From: Pisolithus tinctorius
Taxonomy: Eukaryota > Basidiomycota > Agaricomycetes > Boletales > Pisolithaceae
Length of the DNA: 64,000 bases
Assembly (NCBI GenBank): GCA_024663395.1
Contig: JANFAH010000001.1
Location: 1,736,001-1,800,000 of the forward strand
Direction: 5' to 3'
Positions 10,350 to 21,492 of this stretch are shown one piece after another (positions within the stretch are counted from its first letter, which is position 1; the number at the start of each line of letters is the position of its first letter). The notes beneath the pieces were generated by a model. It searched no databases. It was not told the origin of the DNA and was given only the letters and a program-made list of their open reading frames with translations. The position numbers and the translations under genes are program-made.

Positions 10350-13300
10350 CTAAAGCATCCCATATCCCTCCTGGGCATACAAGTTCTCGTTATCATCGAG
10401 GCCTGCCACCATTTCACCGTCATTATCGTCCGATTTGTCGTCGTCAGGCTCGCTGGAGCTTCCCTCATCCTCATCCAGGTCTGTATCATCATCTTCCTCT
10501 TCTCCACTCATCTCGTTGTCCTCCTCGGCTCCTTGCGCTGTATCAGCTTCTTTGCACGTGCCACTGACCTCCTCACCAGCGGTTTGACAGTCCGATTGTA
10601 AGAAGGAATCCCACTCCCTGGATACCTTATGCCCGATGCCGCCGCCTCAAAACTGCATGAACATATCTCGATCAACAAACCTATCTGAGCTTTAAGTACA
10701 CATCCATGCCGATTTATTTCCTCACTTACATGTTAACATCAAAATATCGCCAGTCCTCATGGAGGTCCTCATCAGGCCGCACGAACGATGGTCCTAAATA
10801 TTCAGATGTTCGTCCAAGCAAGAAAGCTGGAATCAGATGGGCGCCACGAATGACTACATCTGGGTCCAAAAACCCAAACGCATCCAGGTCATCGTCGGAA
10901 ATGAATCCTACCCGATACAGTCGGCGTGCAGCAAACCCTGATCCCCCTGGTCTGCCGTTATCGTGGCCGAACCACTGCACAAAGAGCACATTCATCCACT
11001 TTATCCCATCAGATGAGGCATTGTTGTCATAGTACTGTACATTGACGTGGAAAATTTTAATGACGTGTGCGTACCAATATGGGTGACGACAACCATCTGT
11101 CTCATGTGACAAGAGCATGATGTCGGCACGAGTGTGTGGATTAATGGTGTCCTGTTCTCAGCGGAGGTCGTAGGTTGTATAGTTGACATGCAACGTCTGA
11201 TGCTCGTACATCATATTATGTGAGATGATAAGATTGTCGCAGTCAGCGTCGGAAAAGCTTGGTGGGTCACCAGTGTAGTCCACTCCAAGAATGCGTTCAA
11301 GGAGATGGTCTTTGAGGCAGTCAACAAAGTCCTGCGAAGAGTTAGTTGGTTGCATGCAGCCATGCACACCAGATGACATACCTCAGTGGCTCTGTCACCT
11401 GCCAACGAACTCAGCCAACCAGGGATGTCCACAGGAATTCGTGATGACGCTGCAATGTGATAATGTTGAGAAGGTGAAGACCTCTCACGTTTCTGCCTTG
11501 GGCAGTTTTCACCACCGCTTTCACTTCCTTCAGTGTCATCGCATGCCAATTTATCAAGAGACTTGACTATTCGGTCAATAACTTGTTCTCGAGCCTCGTG
11601 TTTGCTCATGGATGCCATTGTTGTAGCATGGTTCTTCGAAGTTTGTGGGTACCACTGCTTCAACCGCCTGTGTTCAAATTCGCCCTATGAAATTCATCTG
11701 TAAGTGTTTTACAATTGTGCGAAAACAATCCTACTGGTTGCGTTGTATAATTATCTGTTGTACCACGTTGTCGGATTGTGTTTGGATAGTCACCTAGGGC
11801 ATGGAACTTGTACGTTTGCAGATTGAGGGATTTGCGTTTGGGTCCAGATGACCCAGCTGAGCTCGATGTACCAGTCTTTACTGCCATTGCTGCGGTACAG
11901 CGGCCGTGGACAGCTGTCTCTTGTGGTAGTTCACGTGTGTCATAGTACTCACACGTCGTCTTCATGAAAGTACGGACCATCTGACCTAGAGAGACTGTTG
12001 CAGAGTCAAACAAGTCTAGTGTGTCGGATGTATGGAGCTGAAGTTTTGCATATGCATGCCAAGTAGCAAGGTCGAATAGTAGGTTGAGTACGCGACTGTT
12101 GTGAGGCTCTGGCAGCAAATTTTCGAAGGGAGGCATAGCGCACTAATCCAGGCAAAGTCAAATAGGTAGACGATGTTTGTCTCTGGCTCGCACGAACCTG
12201 TAATAAGTCCTCAAAGTCTCATGCTGCGAGTCTCTTCATGGCTGACACATTGCAGGCAAACTTCCAAATCATTCCACGACCAAAAGTAGGGATGTTTCGA
12301 AATCTGGTGAATGTATTTAGTAACGAACATGCAAGTGGAGATTGGGATTGGTCGAATCATTATGAGACGAGTACTTACCTTTTATTGAGTTCTTGTATAC
12401 CATCACCTCCTGCCACAAAGAGAACACGTAGTAGGTGTGTGAAAATCGCCTTCCATACACCAAGCTCGAATTCATGGAGCTGGTCCACGACCAGAAGGAG
12501 GAAAAAGTTAACCATGAATTGTAGCAGGCGTTCAGAGAACGCATTCTTAAATAGATTCCATTCAGCAGTCTTCTATATGTAGTTTACACTGAACACTGAC
12601 TGTCATTGGAACATAGGAGTGCTTGTCCAGTTGATATCCCACTCGCTTTCCATTGACAGCTGCACCTTTCTGGAATATGAGCTTGTGTGCCTGACTGATG
12701 CGCCCCTGCCGTTCAATACTGTCCATCCGAACATGCCTGACACGGTGTCGCATATCGTGTGCCATGCCCATCTTCGAAAATGACTTTTTCGCTATAAGAC
12801 ATCGTGGACAGGCACATTTACCAAGAAATTTGATTCCCGCCACCAAGACCCTTAGGACGGCATTAGTATGGCACCCCAGCGACCAACAGCAAACTGACTT
12901 TTCTGGGTAATCAGCTGAATAAGAGAAAAAGTGGGGATATATCTGCCGTGTGATCCCATCAGCACACCATATGACTATACCACTTTGGTAAGCATCCATG
13001 AACCATGTGTCGAGGATTAAGTCCCAAATGGCATGGAATAAATCATGCTTGCAATGAGTGAGAATCTCCCTGGAGGACACTTGACTGTAATGTCCCCTAT
13101 AGATATCTTGAAAGTTGTCCGGAAGCTGTGAGGGATAAGCACAAATGCGACATACCAGCTACAGGAGCTACCATACCTTCGGAATGTAAGCGACATGGTG
13201 ACATGCCATGGCTGTCGGCTTCCCTCTTAGGTACTTTGACTGGTTCCCAAAATACATATAAAATGGCCACATTGACGTGTCTCTGAAGTTGGTAAGGTGT

Positions 13301-14565
13301 GTTGAGTCTGACCAAAGCATCAGGCACGCGACAACATGTTCTAGGTCTCCATCCAGTTCACAAGGCAGTTTATTGACATCTTCGTGTGCATGAAGCATTT
13401 CCGGTGAGGAGTAGGCTTCTGAAAGTATGTCAATTACATGATCATCACTAACCTGCCAGCACTGTCTGAATGGCGTGGTGTGGAATGTCTTGAACTGTTC
13501 ACTTTGAAAGGTGCTTGTGATGATGTCAATGAGGTCCCGATGCCAGACTCCATCGATAATCATTTCGGGGGCAGCCGACTCAGATGGCCACTTCGACTTT
13601 TCATTTGGTAGGCGAACCGTGACAGCAGATCGTCGCCATCCATATTCTTCCTTAAATGGGTTGTTCATGCCAAGGAACTTGTCAAGTAGTTTGGCCTCAC
13701 ACAAGTGGTGGAAACCAGTGAGCTCCCTTGGATTGCAGAGGGGGTGAGCCAGGAACTGGGCCAACCAGTCGAGTTCTGCAGTGGACTTCTGGTTGGTTCC
13801 CAAATACTGCCAAGCCATCAAAATACCGCATGTGAGGTTGGTGAAAGGAGCAAATGTGGCCGCATGTGTGCAGCCACCTTCAAAACCTGGAACTCCCATA
13901 GACGCTGGGTCAGTGGTGCAAGTAGGTGGAAATGGGCTGTCCAGGCCTGGAGCATCGCAAACACTCCCAAGTGACTCATCAGGTATATGAGTTGGTCGGT
14001 TGGCATAGACACGGTATAGTCCAAATGTGTCTGGGTCAGTTGTGAACAGCTCGAGACGCGGTGTAGCAGGTGTATCGGACGGGGTGGACTCAGGCAAAGA
14101 CGGAACTGGTGAGTCAGGCCTCAAAGAACGTAGCTGAGCAGCTGAGAGAGGCATGTGCGTGAGGTGGGTTGAACTTCCAGGAAGGAAGTCAACGAAGTGA
14201 GCGGGCATGCGAATATGCCGACCAGACCGACGGGACAGAACCGGCTCTGGTTGGTCTGCCCCGGGGGCAACCTCCATCATAAACTGCGCATATGACAGTT
14301 GTCATAGTTGCAGATATATGGACAATAACTTACATCGATATTAGTAGCTAACACATCATAGTCATCCGAGTCTCCCGCTGGTATGTCGTCAGGGGGAGCC
14401 AGTAAGCAGGATTCAGCATCAGCTTGATGAGTTCTTTTCGGACGTCTCGTGCATTCAAGATGGAATATTTGGTGCAATACCTCACGGAACTCGGGACACT
14501 GGGGTGTGTGTGCCGAGAGCTGCTTCTGAGTCTTGAAGAAAGTGTCACATCCAAAGCAGCTATAC
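10350..14565 (-). CDS. Plavaka transposase (CACTA-like superfamily)
   Basis: A large multi-exon transposase read on the minus strand from ATG at 14565 to TAG at 10350-10352. The amino end has a C2H2-like finger (CFGCDTFFKTQKQLSAHTPQC, roughly residues 4-24). The central exon (14280-13168) carries the family signature LMLWSDSTHLTNF, MWPFYMYFGNQSKYLRGKP and HHVAYIPK. The next exon (13080 down) has HDLFHAIWDLIL, CADGITRQIYPHFFSYSADY and a Cys cluster KFLGKCACPRCLI. Then come RVLNLLFDLATWHAYAKLQL (12100 region), an exon with PYWYAHVIKIFHVNVQYYD (11060 region) and an acidic tail ending YAQEGYGML. It would cut and paste the element in the nucleus. I did not verify every junction, so inactivating changes are possible. 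Confidence 0.8.
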
Positions 14566-14867
14566 ATCAGAATTTTCAGAAGGAGGGAGTGGGATTTCGG
14601 GCAACTCGAACGGATTAAAATGAATGCCAGAGACATTGGCGAATAGTTATATTTCTAGTACAAATTACTGTGAACTGCCGTCAGTCGACTTAGATGGGTG
14701 ACATGAACAAAAACGTACCAAGTTTGAACTACTGGAGGAACATTCAATGATGCATCCCAGAAACTTCAAAAGAACGAGTTAATGGTGACATTAGTCATGA
14801 AGATCAGTGTACGAAGGGGACCAAGTGAGTTCGGCATTTGCCGACTTGCTCCTTCTGTCCTACCTCA

Positions 14868-16327
14868 ATGTCCATGCGACGTCCGCGCAAGCCCAACCCT
14901 ACTTCTGATAGTTCTGAATCTGACAGTGATCAATCCGATAGCGCTCAAACATCCTCGAGACACCACCATAATGGGAAGATTAATAAGTCAAAGTAAGTTC
15001 CAACCTTGATGATGCAGTGCTCTCCAGCTGATGTAACTGCAGATAGGACAAAGTCAAAGAAATCGCGGGATTGCGCTGTTTCTACCCCACGAGATCAGTG
15101 TCTCCATGCAGCAAGATGGATTCCCCGTGCGTTTGATATGTACTGTAACCTGAACAAAGTCATTCAAGTCTCCTGTGCCCTCGAAGCAGATGATACAGTG
15201 AGCAGTACCAATGACCCCGATGATGAAAGTGCTAGAAAGGCCCGCGATAAGATCCTTAGAAAAGCGTAAGTACAACATTTAACAGCATATATGTGATGTT
15301 CTTATGATCACAGCAACCCTGAGAAATGCAAACGATACAAGCGCATATATGACTACCTGAAGGAGCAGGTGCCGTACTTCATGGATCTCATTAAGAAGAA
15401 GAAGAGTGGCGAAACTGCGCTTCTCATGCGTGAGGTAAGTCAATGGTGACTCGAGTCTAGTGCATCACGCGGCTAACAAGTGACTTTCTTTCAGATGCAA
15501 CAAGTGATCAGCTGGACGCAATCTGATGACGCCAGTCATCTCAAGCCTATGATTGCAGCTTATGCAGCTCCCCATCCAGACAAGAAACTCGTCGATCCAC
15601 CTGTCAACGCGAAGGGTTCAAAAGACAGGCTTGGGTTCAACCACGCAGAGCTCACTCGGCTCCTCTGTCCGGTGAGGAGCCTGCAGGCTTTGCTAGCAGA
15701 TGCGACTGGGTATGTACCATTCCACTTGACGTTATCAATCAGCTGATTCACTGTTCCATAGCATGAGGAAGCAGCTTCAGAATGGTAGTATCCTTGTTAC
15801 CGCCCAAAAGTGGCCGGCATTTCTTTACTCTGGCGACATCCCAGGTAAGGACTATAATCCTGAGAAGAGCGATGAAGGATTCCTCTGTGGATATTTTGTT
15901 GAACGAGTAAGTGTATACTACTGCGTGTGTATCAAGTACTAATTTAAGAATCAGGTCCTCAAACACATCTTTACTTCGCCGTCTTCTGCTTTGCCTGGTA
16001 GCAAAGTGCGCAACACATGTGCCAGCAACGCGAAGATCCACCACATGACCCACGTAGAAGCTTACCATATCGCATATGCCGCAGTACATGTAAGTGATAT
16101 GGCGTTAGAATGATATGCGCTACCCTCTTCCACAGGCATGTTTCAGCATCTGCTCGCAAGACAAATTCGTTGAATTCGATGGGCAATTCTCTTTTTCCGA
16201 GTTTTATTATCAAATTATTGACTTTATCATCAACAATGAAGATGAGGCTTGGGTTGAAGACCTGTTCTCTCATTACAACAAGTACATAAGGGGCTCTTGT
16301 GGAGTGCATACTGACATGAAGGTATAG
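14868..16327 (+). CDS. DUF6698-like protein, divergent from Plavaka transposase
   Basis: Starts at ATG 14868 with a basic then Ser/Asp-rich amino end. Introns with good GT-AG signals and consistent phase are seen at 14993-15046, 15266-15313, 15435-15494, 15710-15761, 15907-15954 and 16090-16135. The core matches the fungal DUF6698 family as I know it: GFNHAELTRLLCPV, WPAFLYSGDIPG, GFLCGYFVERVLKHIFTSPS, HVEAYHIAYAAVHACFSICS and FSFSEFYYQIIDFI. Function is unknown; such genes often accompany Plavaka-type elements. It may continue into the downstream Ser/Pro-rich exon, but I could not find a junction that keeps frame, so the end given is the stop at 16325-16327. Confidence 0.7.
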
Positions 16328-16359
16328 AGTATTGTTTAACGATGTTCATGGCACCGCAG

Positions 16360-17090
16360 GTGATGATGTCAATATCGATGACGATGATGACGACCTTGCC
16401 ATCATGAGGCAACAAATTGCTGCATGTCTTGCCAGTTCGTCTGGCCCGTCTTCTGGGACTCGCCCTTCCGAAAATTGTTCGCCTACTCAAGTGTCCTTCC
16501 CAAATACCCCACAGCCCCCGGCTTCAGAATGTCACACAAATGGCCGCAGGCTGTCGCCAGGAAGTCCCCCGTCTCCCGTCCAGTCACTGGAAAATACAGG
16601 TTTTTCATTCAGTCAGCTGTCCTCCTTTCGCTCACCAAAATCTGCTTCAGAAAATAACACAAATGGCCGCAGGGCGTCACCAGGAAGTCCTCCATCTCCA
16701 GTCCAGTCTCCCGAAAATATAGGTTCGTCATTTAGTCGGCTGTCCTTAGTGCGCTCACCACAGCCTTCTGCTTCAGAACCGGAACGCCGTGCCCGAAGGC
16801 AATCATGAGCAAATCTGGATCCTTCACCTGCGAAGCAGGTGAAGAATCTCACTGATCGGATGCCGCAACTCAAACGCAAGCGCAGCGTAACATTTTCCAC
16901 TGGTGAACAGAGCAGTCCATTAACGGACTGTGATTTGCGGCGGGGTAGGAAGGCCGCTGTGAGTAAGCCTTCTAAGACGACAAAGGAGGGACGTGGCGGA
17001 CGCTCCAAGAAGACTAAGGATCAGAGTAAGGTGCCAACCAAGGAAACAATGACAAGGAGATCAAGCTTGCGGGCTTCCAAGAAAAAGTAA
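16360..17090 (+). pseudogene. Ser/Pro-rich and Lys/Arg-rich tail exon, one TGA
   Basis: One frame runs from about 16362 to the TAA at 17088-17090, broken only by TGA 16806-16808. It starts with an Asp run (DDVNIDDDDDDLAI), then two copies of a NGRR(L/A)SPGSPPSPVQS segment about 108 bp apart, then a basic tail (RGRKAAVSKPSK, GRGGRSKKTKDQ) resembling a nuclear localisation region. It is probably the carboxy end of the DUF6698-like gene or a small neighbour. Confidence 0.5.
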
Positions 17091-17607
17091 CTCGTGCATG
17101 CCTAATCTCGTTAAGTTCTGTTGTTCGGTGGTTACCTATTTGAGGCAGCTGCCATCGCATGTTTTATTCATCCACTCGTCACTGTCTCGTTCTGCTCTCT
17201 CACTCGTGCACTTCCCGGCTGTTTTACTCTCCAAGTCCCACACCGGCTTTGTATATTAGTATTCCATGGATTTCTCAAGATGGAACTGTCGATCGCCAAC
17301 TAGCGATGTATACATTCAGATAGCTACAGGTATTGGCATCGTGTGTGGTATGATGGTGTTGCAATGCGATGATCACGATATATGTTGTTGTCGTCTGCTA
17401 TATCATGGAGAGTGAACAGCGACAACAAGCGTGTCAATGAAAACTGACATCGAAACTCTATTCGACGACAGCGTCGACAGGCATTCCTCTGTAAAAGAGT
17501 GTTTTCGTAGATTTTACTACATGACTGCTCTTTATCTACAGCGTCGTTGGTGTCTACATTGAATATATTTGCATATATTTGTATCTCGTTTTTCTGCAAT
17601 TTTGGTG

Positions 17608-18844
17608 ATGTCTTACATCGCCTGCCTTAGTGCCAGTGGCCCATACTCTCTGCATTCACCCATTTCCAGAAGAACCATCCCAATCTGAACTGGGAAGAGA
17701 AAATGGGGGTGTGTAATTGGTGTCGCTCACCTGATGGATATCCTGAAGCAATATCGAGATAGAGTCAAATGTACTGAGACGATGTCAAGAAGACGGGTTA
17801 GCTTCAATTATTCTTGACTGTCAGCTACCCGAATTGGGACTGACCTATATCATAGCTGCTTCCAAATGGCAACATACTCTTTGTGGTTCAAGGTAAATAT
17901 AGTCGCCATCCTGGAAGACCTTGTGCAAATGGAGAATATGCTGAGATCCCGATCCAGTGGCAATTGCTTGCAAATGAATCTCCCTCATTTACGTCTGGTA
18001 TTGTCGTGGCAAGATGTAGTTCAGCGGGAGAAACTTGATGGCATATGAAGTGTGCATGATGTGGTAGCCAAGTCGCACATGCAGCACATGACCTGAACAG
18101 CAGCATTGATGTAATCAAAATGTGGTCAGATACGCATGGCTCTCGTATATATGGGTGTATGCATAAAACTGTGTGGGAGATGTCCCTATAGCAGACGGGG
18201 AGGGTGCCATGACACGACGCTGCATTGGGCAAGGATGATAATCCCAGTCTGAAACACTGGAGTGTCGAAAATTGCATCTCTCCACCTGTGAGACACACTA
18301 GCTAATTCGCTCTTCCTTGGATGACTAGCTACGCCAGAGTCGTGCAAGGCAAGGAATATGATCATGGCATCGCATCTGGCGCACCTTATCTCGTGTCGTT
18401 CCAATTGTCCAGGAATATCAAGTGTGGGTAGCTGGATGTAACAAGCTAGTATGCGACAGGCAATCTGAAACGAATCACTCACCGCTCTGTCCCCTAGGAG
18501 ACAATCGCCCACAGGTGGAATAAATGGCCTGTCTGGCGGTCTTGCCAACACGCAGAATGGTCAGTTTTACCAGGACATACATGTCGATTATTGGCATTTA
18601 GCATAGAGGAGAGGGGTTTCATGCATTGTCGATATGATGCCGAATATCTGTGTGTTGTAGGTATCTGCAAAGGTAAGTGTAGTACCGTCACTCAAGGCAT
18701 CAATTCCCTTTACACAGTAGTTGTGTTCTGGACAACTGCCTCGTTTCCGCAGTCTCCATATCAGGGCACAGCCACCCATGTAGGGTTTCGGCCCGACATT
18801 GGTTGTGTTTTTCTCATGCATTATTTGTTCCATGACAGATTCAC
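17608..18844 (-). pseudogene. Duplicated unknown gene, copy 1, upstream part
   Basis: Aligns to 48500-49200 of copy 2. On the minus strand one stretch (about 18270-18360) reads HDSGVASHPRKSELASVSHR followed by WRDAIFDTPVF; copy 2 has DSGVASHKRKRERANPSHRW then RDAFLDTPAF. Further in, PCVSDHILITSMLLFRSC matches PFVSDHMLITSQLLLRSC of copy 2. Conserved frame on the minus strand indicates a true former coding gene. No domain recognised. The gene is cut on its other side by the PIF/Harbinger element at 18848. Confidence 0.5.
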
Positions 18845-18847
18845 TTA

Positions 18848-18936
18848 GGGGCCGAATGGTAGCAGAATTTCCGCTTCCTTATGCAAAACATATACAAACC
18901 AACTCTGTGTGGAGTTCAGTGGACTTCTAAGTTGAT
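18848..18936 (+). repeat. PIF/Harbinger left terminal inverted repeat
   Basis: Begins GGGGCCGAATGGTAGCAG and pairs with the right copy over 89 bp with four mismatches seen by eye. Three are CG versus TG or CA; the fourth is G versus C at position 4. Confidence 0.85.
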
Positions 18937-18997
18937 ACTTGGCTGTGGTCACACGGCAATTGACCTCATACGCCACTATGCTATCAAGACTATCGCT

Positions 18998-20395
18998 ATG
19001 GTCGAGAATCGCCTGATCACTGTGAGGGACGAGAACAATTTGGACGAGGAGGACGAAGATTCTGATACCTCGTCTGATATCGCTCGGAGGATGCTAGTCA
19101 TGCAGCAGATTCGGAACTACGCAGTGGTCACCACTACACTCGGTCTATACCAGGCTGCGGTCGTGACGCTTCGAAGCGCTACCCCAGAACCTTACCATAC
19201 GTCTGCTCTTTCAGGACAGGGATGGGTAAATGAGTTGCTTAATGGGCACCCCAAGTGGATCAGAACTGAGCTCGGCGTCCACAAACATATCTTCCTCAGG
19301 CTGGTATCCATCCTTCGTGAAGGGGATCTCCAAGATTCGAAGAACATCATGTTAGAGGAGCAGCTGGCGATTTTCCTGTACACAATGGTGACAGGTTTAT
19401 CAGCTCGGCACATCGGTGAGCGATTCCAATGCTCGATGGATACAATATCATGGTGAGTGCACTGTCGTTTGAATTGAAGTTCTGCTAAACTTCACCCAGG
19501 TATTTTAAATGAATGCTCCATGCATTCTCCGAGGGTCGCATTTATACCACATATGTTTGCCTTCCCAGAGCCGATTCACCAGTCCCCAGTTGTATCGCCA
19601 CCAATCCCAAATTTTATCCATACTTCAAGGACGCTATAGGTGCCCTCGATGGTACACACATCGCATGTGCGCCATCCGCAAGTGAACGGGACCTTATGTG
19701 CAACTGCAAGGGCTTCTTATCCCAAAACTGTCTTGTTGCATGTTCATTCGATGGTATCATTACATACATTCTCGGAGGTTGGGAAGGGTCAGCTGCTGAT
19801 GCCATGGTTTACCACAATGCCCGATTGTGGGACTTTGCTATTCCTGATGGGTGGTATTACCTTGCTGATGCAGGGTATCCGTCGACTCCACAGCTACTCA
19901 TACCATGCTGTGGCCAACGCTATCATCTGGCTGAGTGGGGGCGAGCCAATCTATGGTAAGTACCATTACATTTTTATGTGCATTTGATTCTCATTCATTC
20001 CCTACAGGCTGAGGGATGGCAAAGAGCTTTTCAACCTTTGCCACACCATGCTTCGAAATGACATCGAGCGTAACTTTGGAGTTATAAAGCGACGTTTTTG
20101 AACCCTCGTTCTCCCACCCGAATATGACATGGCAATCCAGTCCCACTTGCCTGCGGCGGCGTGCTGTGTTCACAATATCATCTGCCTCCACGATCCTGAC
20201 GACGTTGACATGCCAGATCCCAACGAATTTGATGAAGACAGCAGGCCACTTTTAACATCTGAAGAGACGGACGTCGGAAGCTTGCAAGATACTCTGTTGA
20301 ATGCTGGGTCGCATAGTCAGATGAATGCCGTGCATGACGCAATTGCAGTGCAAATGTGGGAGGATTATCATGCTGAGCTCACAAGAAGGGGTTGA
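18998..20395 (+). pseudogene. PIF/Harbinger transposase, two in-frame TGA codons
   Basis: A three-exon DDE transposase (introns 19453-19499 and 19956-20007, both in phase). I prefer ATG 18998 because the earlier ATG at 18881 lies in the terminal repeat. The helix-turn-helix part includes LSARHIGERFQCSMDTISWYF. Catalytic residues are visible: D in GALDGTHI, D in YYLADAGYPS and E in DIERNFGVIKRRF, plus the typical NCKGFLSQNCLVACSFD and GGWEGSAADAMVY. TGA codons at 19510-19512 (after WYFK) and 20099-20101 (after IKRRF) interrupt an otherwise open frame ending at the TGA 20393-20395. The catalytic triad is intact, so inactivation looks recent. Confidence 0.9.
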
Positions 20396-20572
20396 TTCAG
20401 TAGTTCAGTAGCTAGTTTTGCATTCTATCCGTGTATCCACTATGTCACCCTCAATTTTCACGCAAATGTCTTATCCGCCCTCAATTCTCATGCTTGCATG
20501 GCAATTCGGGACAGTGGTGATTGCAGTACAGACGGTGATTGCAGTATAGACGCACAAGTACAGACGAACTAT

Positions 20573-20998
20573 TTATTTCCCCCCCAAATTCGCATATTCT
20601 GGAACCTCATACCCAGCAGCCTTGAGCCTCATCTTAACCCACAGCATTTGGTATGTTGCTGACTGAGCGGCGGCATTCTTGTAACCTGCGACATAGGTGG
20701 ATTTCTCTTCAAACAACATTTGCAAGTGGACCAGGTTCTGCTCTGAAAGGTTCTTCTCAAGCTCAAACATCAATGCACATGCTTCGTCGAGACTTCGGCC
20801 CTTGGGATTGTTGAGAGTGGTGAGCGTCTTGGAGGTACTGTCTTGCACACTGGACATTAGATCCTGCACTGCATCTTCAAGGCCAGCTGTCTGCGAGCAT
20901 CGCTTCCGAGAACCGCTAGAGCTTCCCAGGGAAGCCACTATCAATGTGGTGTTGAGCTCAGCAGTGGCATCGCTTTTGTGTTTCTTGCCACGAGATGA
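20573..20998 (-). pseudogene. Harbinger Myb/SANT-like protein, 3' part
   Basis: The carboxy-terminal half of the second Harbinger gene, cut from its 5' part by the Gypsy insertion. It reads SSRGKKHKSDATAELNTTLI, then a helical region (LEDAVQDLMSSVQDSTSKTL, FELEKNLSEQNLVHLQMLFE) and ends PEYANLGGK. Skipping the inserted element and one 5-bp duplication joins it in frame to the part at 27768-28713. Such proteins assist Harbinger transposase in nuclear import and DNA binding in related systems. Confidence 0.75.
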
Positions 20999-21003
20999 CA
21001 AAC

Positions 21004-21455
21004 TGTTACGCTCGACCGAAGTCAAGACGTAGGAAGAGCTCAAACGCAGACTAAGGTTTCTACTGAGCAACGGCTGCAGTAACCTCTGTAAATGACAGAG
21101 GATTTTAGGGCAACACTGGTGAGAGTGGTCCTGGTGAGAGACACTGAGGGCGAAGTTCTGAGAACACTGCGTATGATTGAGCAGCTCAAGTCTGGGTTTC
21201 CAGGACTTGAGCCAGCAGTCTAAATACTACACAGAAACGGACCATGAGGCATCCGCATGTAACGAGGTAACTACGCCATTGGTTGAACAGTGACGACACA
21301 TGTCCTAGGCATGTAACGAGCGAGTAATGCTAGTGGTGGAAATAGAGAGCCGTCGGATCAAAGAGAAGACGGCTCAAAAAGGAAACTAAGTCCAACGGAT
21401 CACAAACAAGGTAAATGTACAACAAGAAAGGAAAAACCAGGGGTGAAACATAACA
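21004..21455 (-). repeat. Gypsy I 3' LTR (452 bp)
   Basis: Begins TGTTACGCTCGACCG and ends AAACATAACA. It has 15 bp (a GTGAGA... partial duplication near 21130) absent from the other LTR. Confidence 0.93.
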
Positions 21456-21468
21456 TTACCCCCTTCCT
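21456..21468 (-). other. Gypsy I polypurine tract
   Basis: On the minus strand AGGAAGGGGGTAA lies directly before the 3' LTR, the expected priming site for plus-strand DNA synthesis. Confidence 0.7.
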
Positions 21469-21492
21469 AAGCGTTGAAGTCCCTGACTTCAA

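Larger units (their letters stand above)
9201..17607. mobile_element. Plavaka-type DNA transposon
   Basis: An 8407-bp insertion. The ends carry an 11-bp inverted repeat, CACCAAAATTG at 9201-9211 and CAATTTTGGTG at 17597-17607, flanked by AT on both sides (9199-9200 and 17608-17609), a possible 2-bp duplication. The boundaries were located by comparison with 48410-48560, where the same gene is uninterrupted. It carries a minus-strand Plavaka transposase and a divergent plus-strand DUF6698-like gene. The inverted repeat is short and the target duplication weak, so exact ends are less certain than the insertion itself. Confidence 0.75.
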
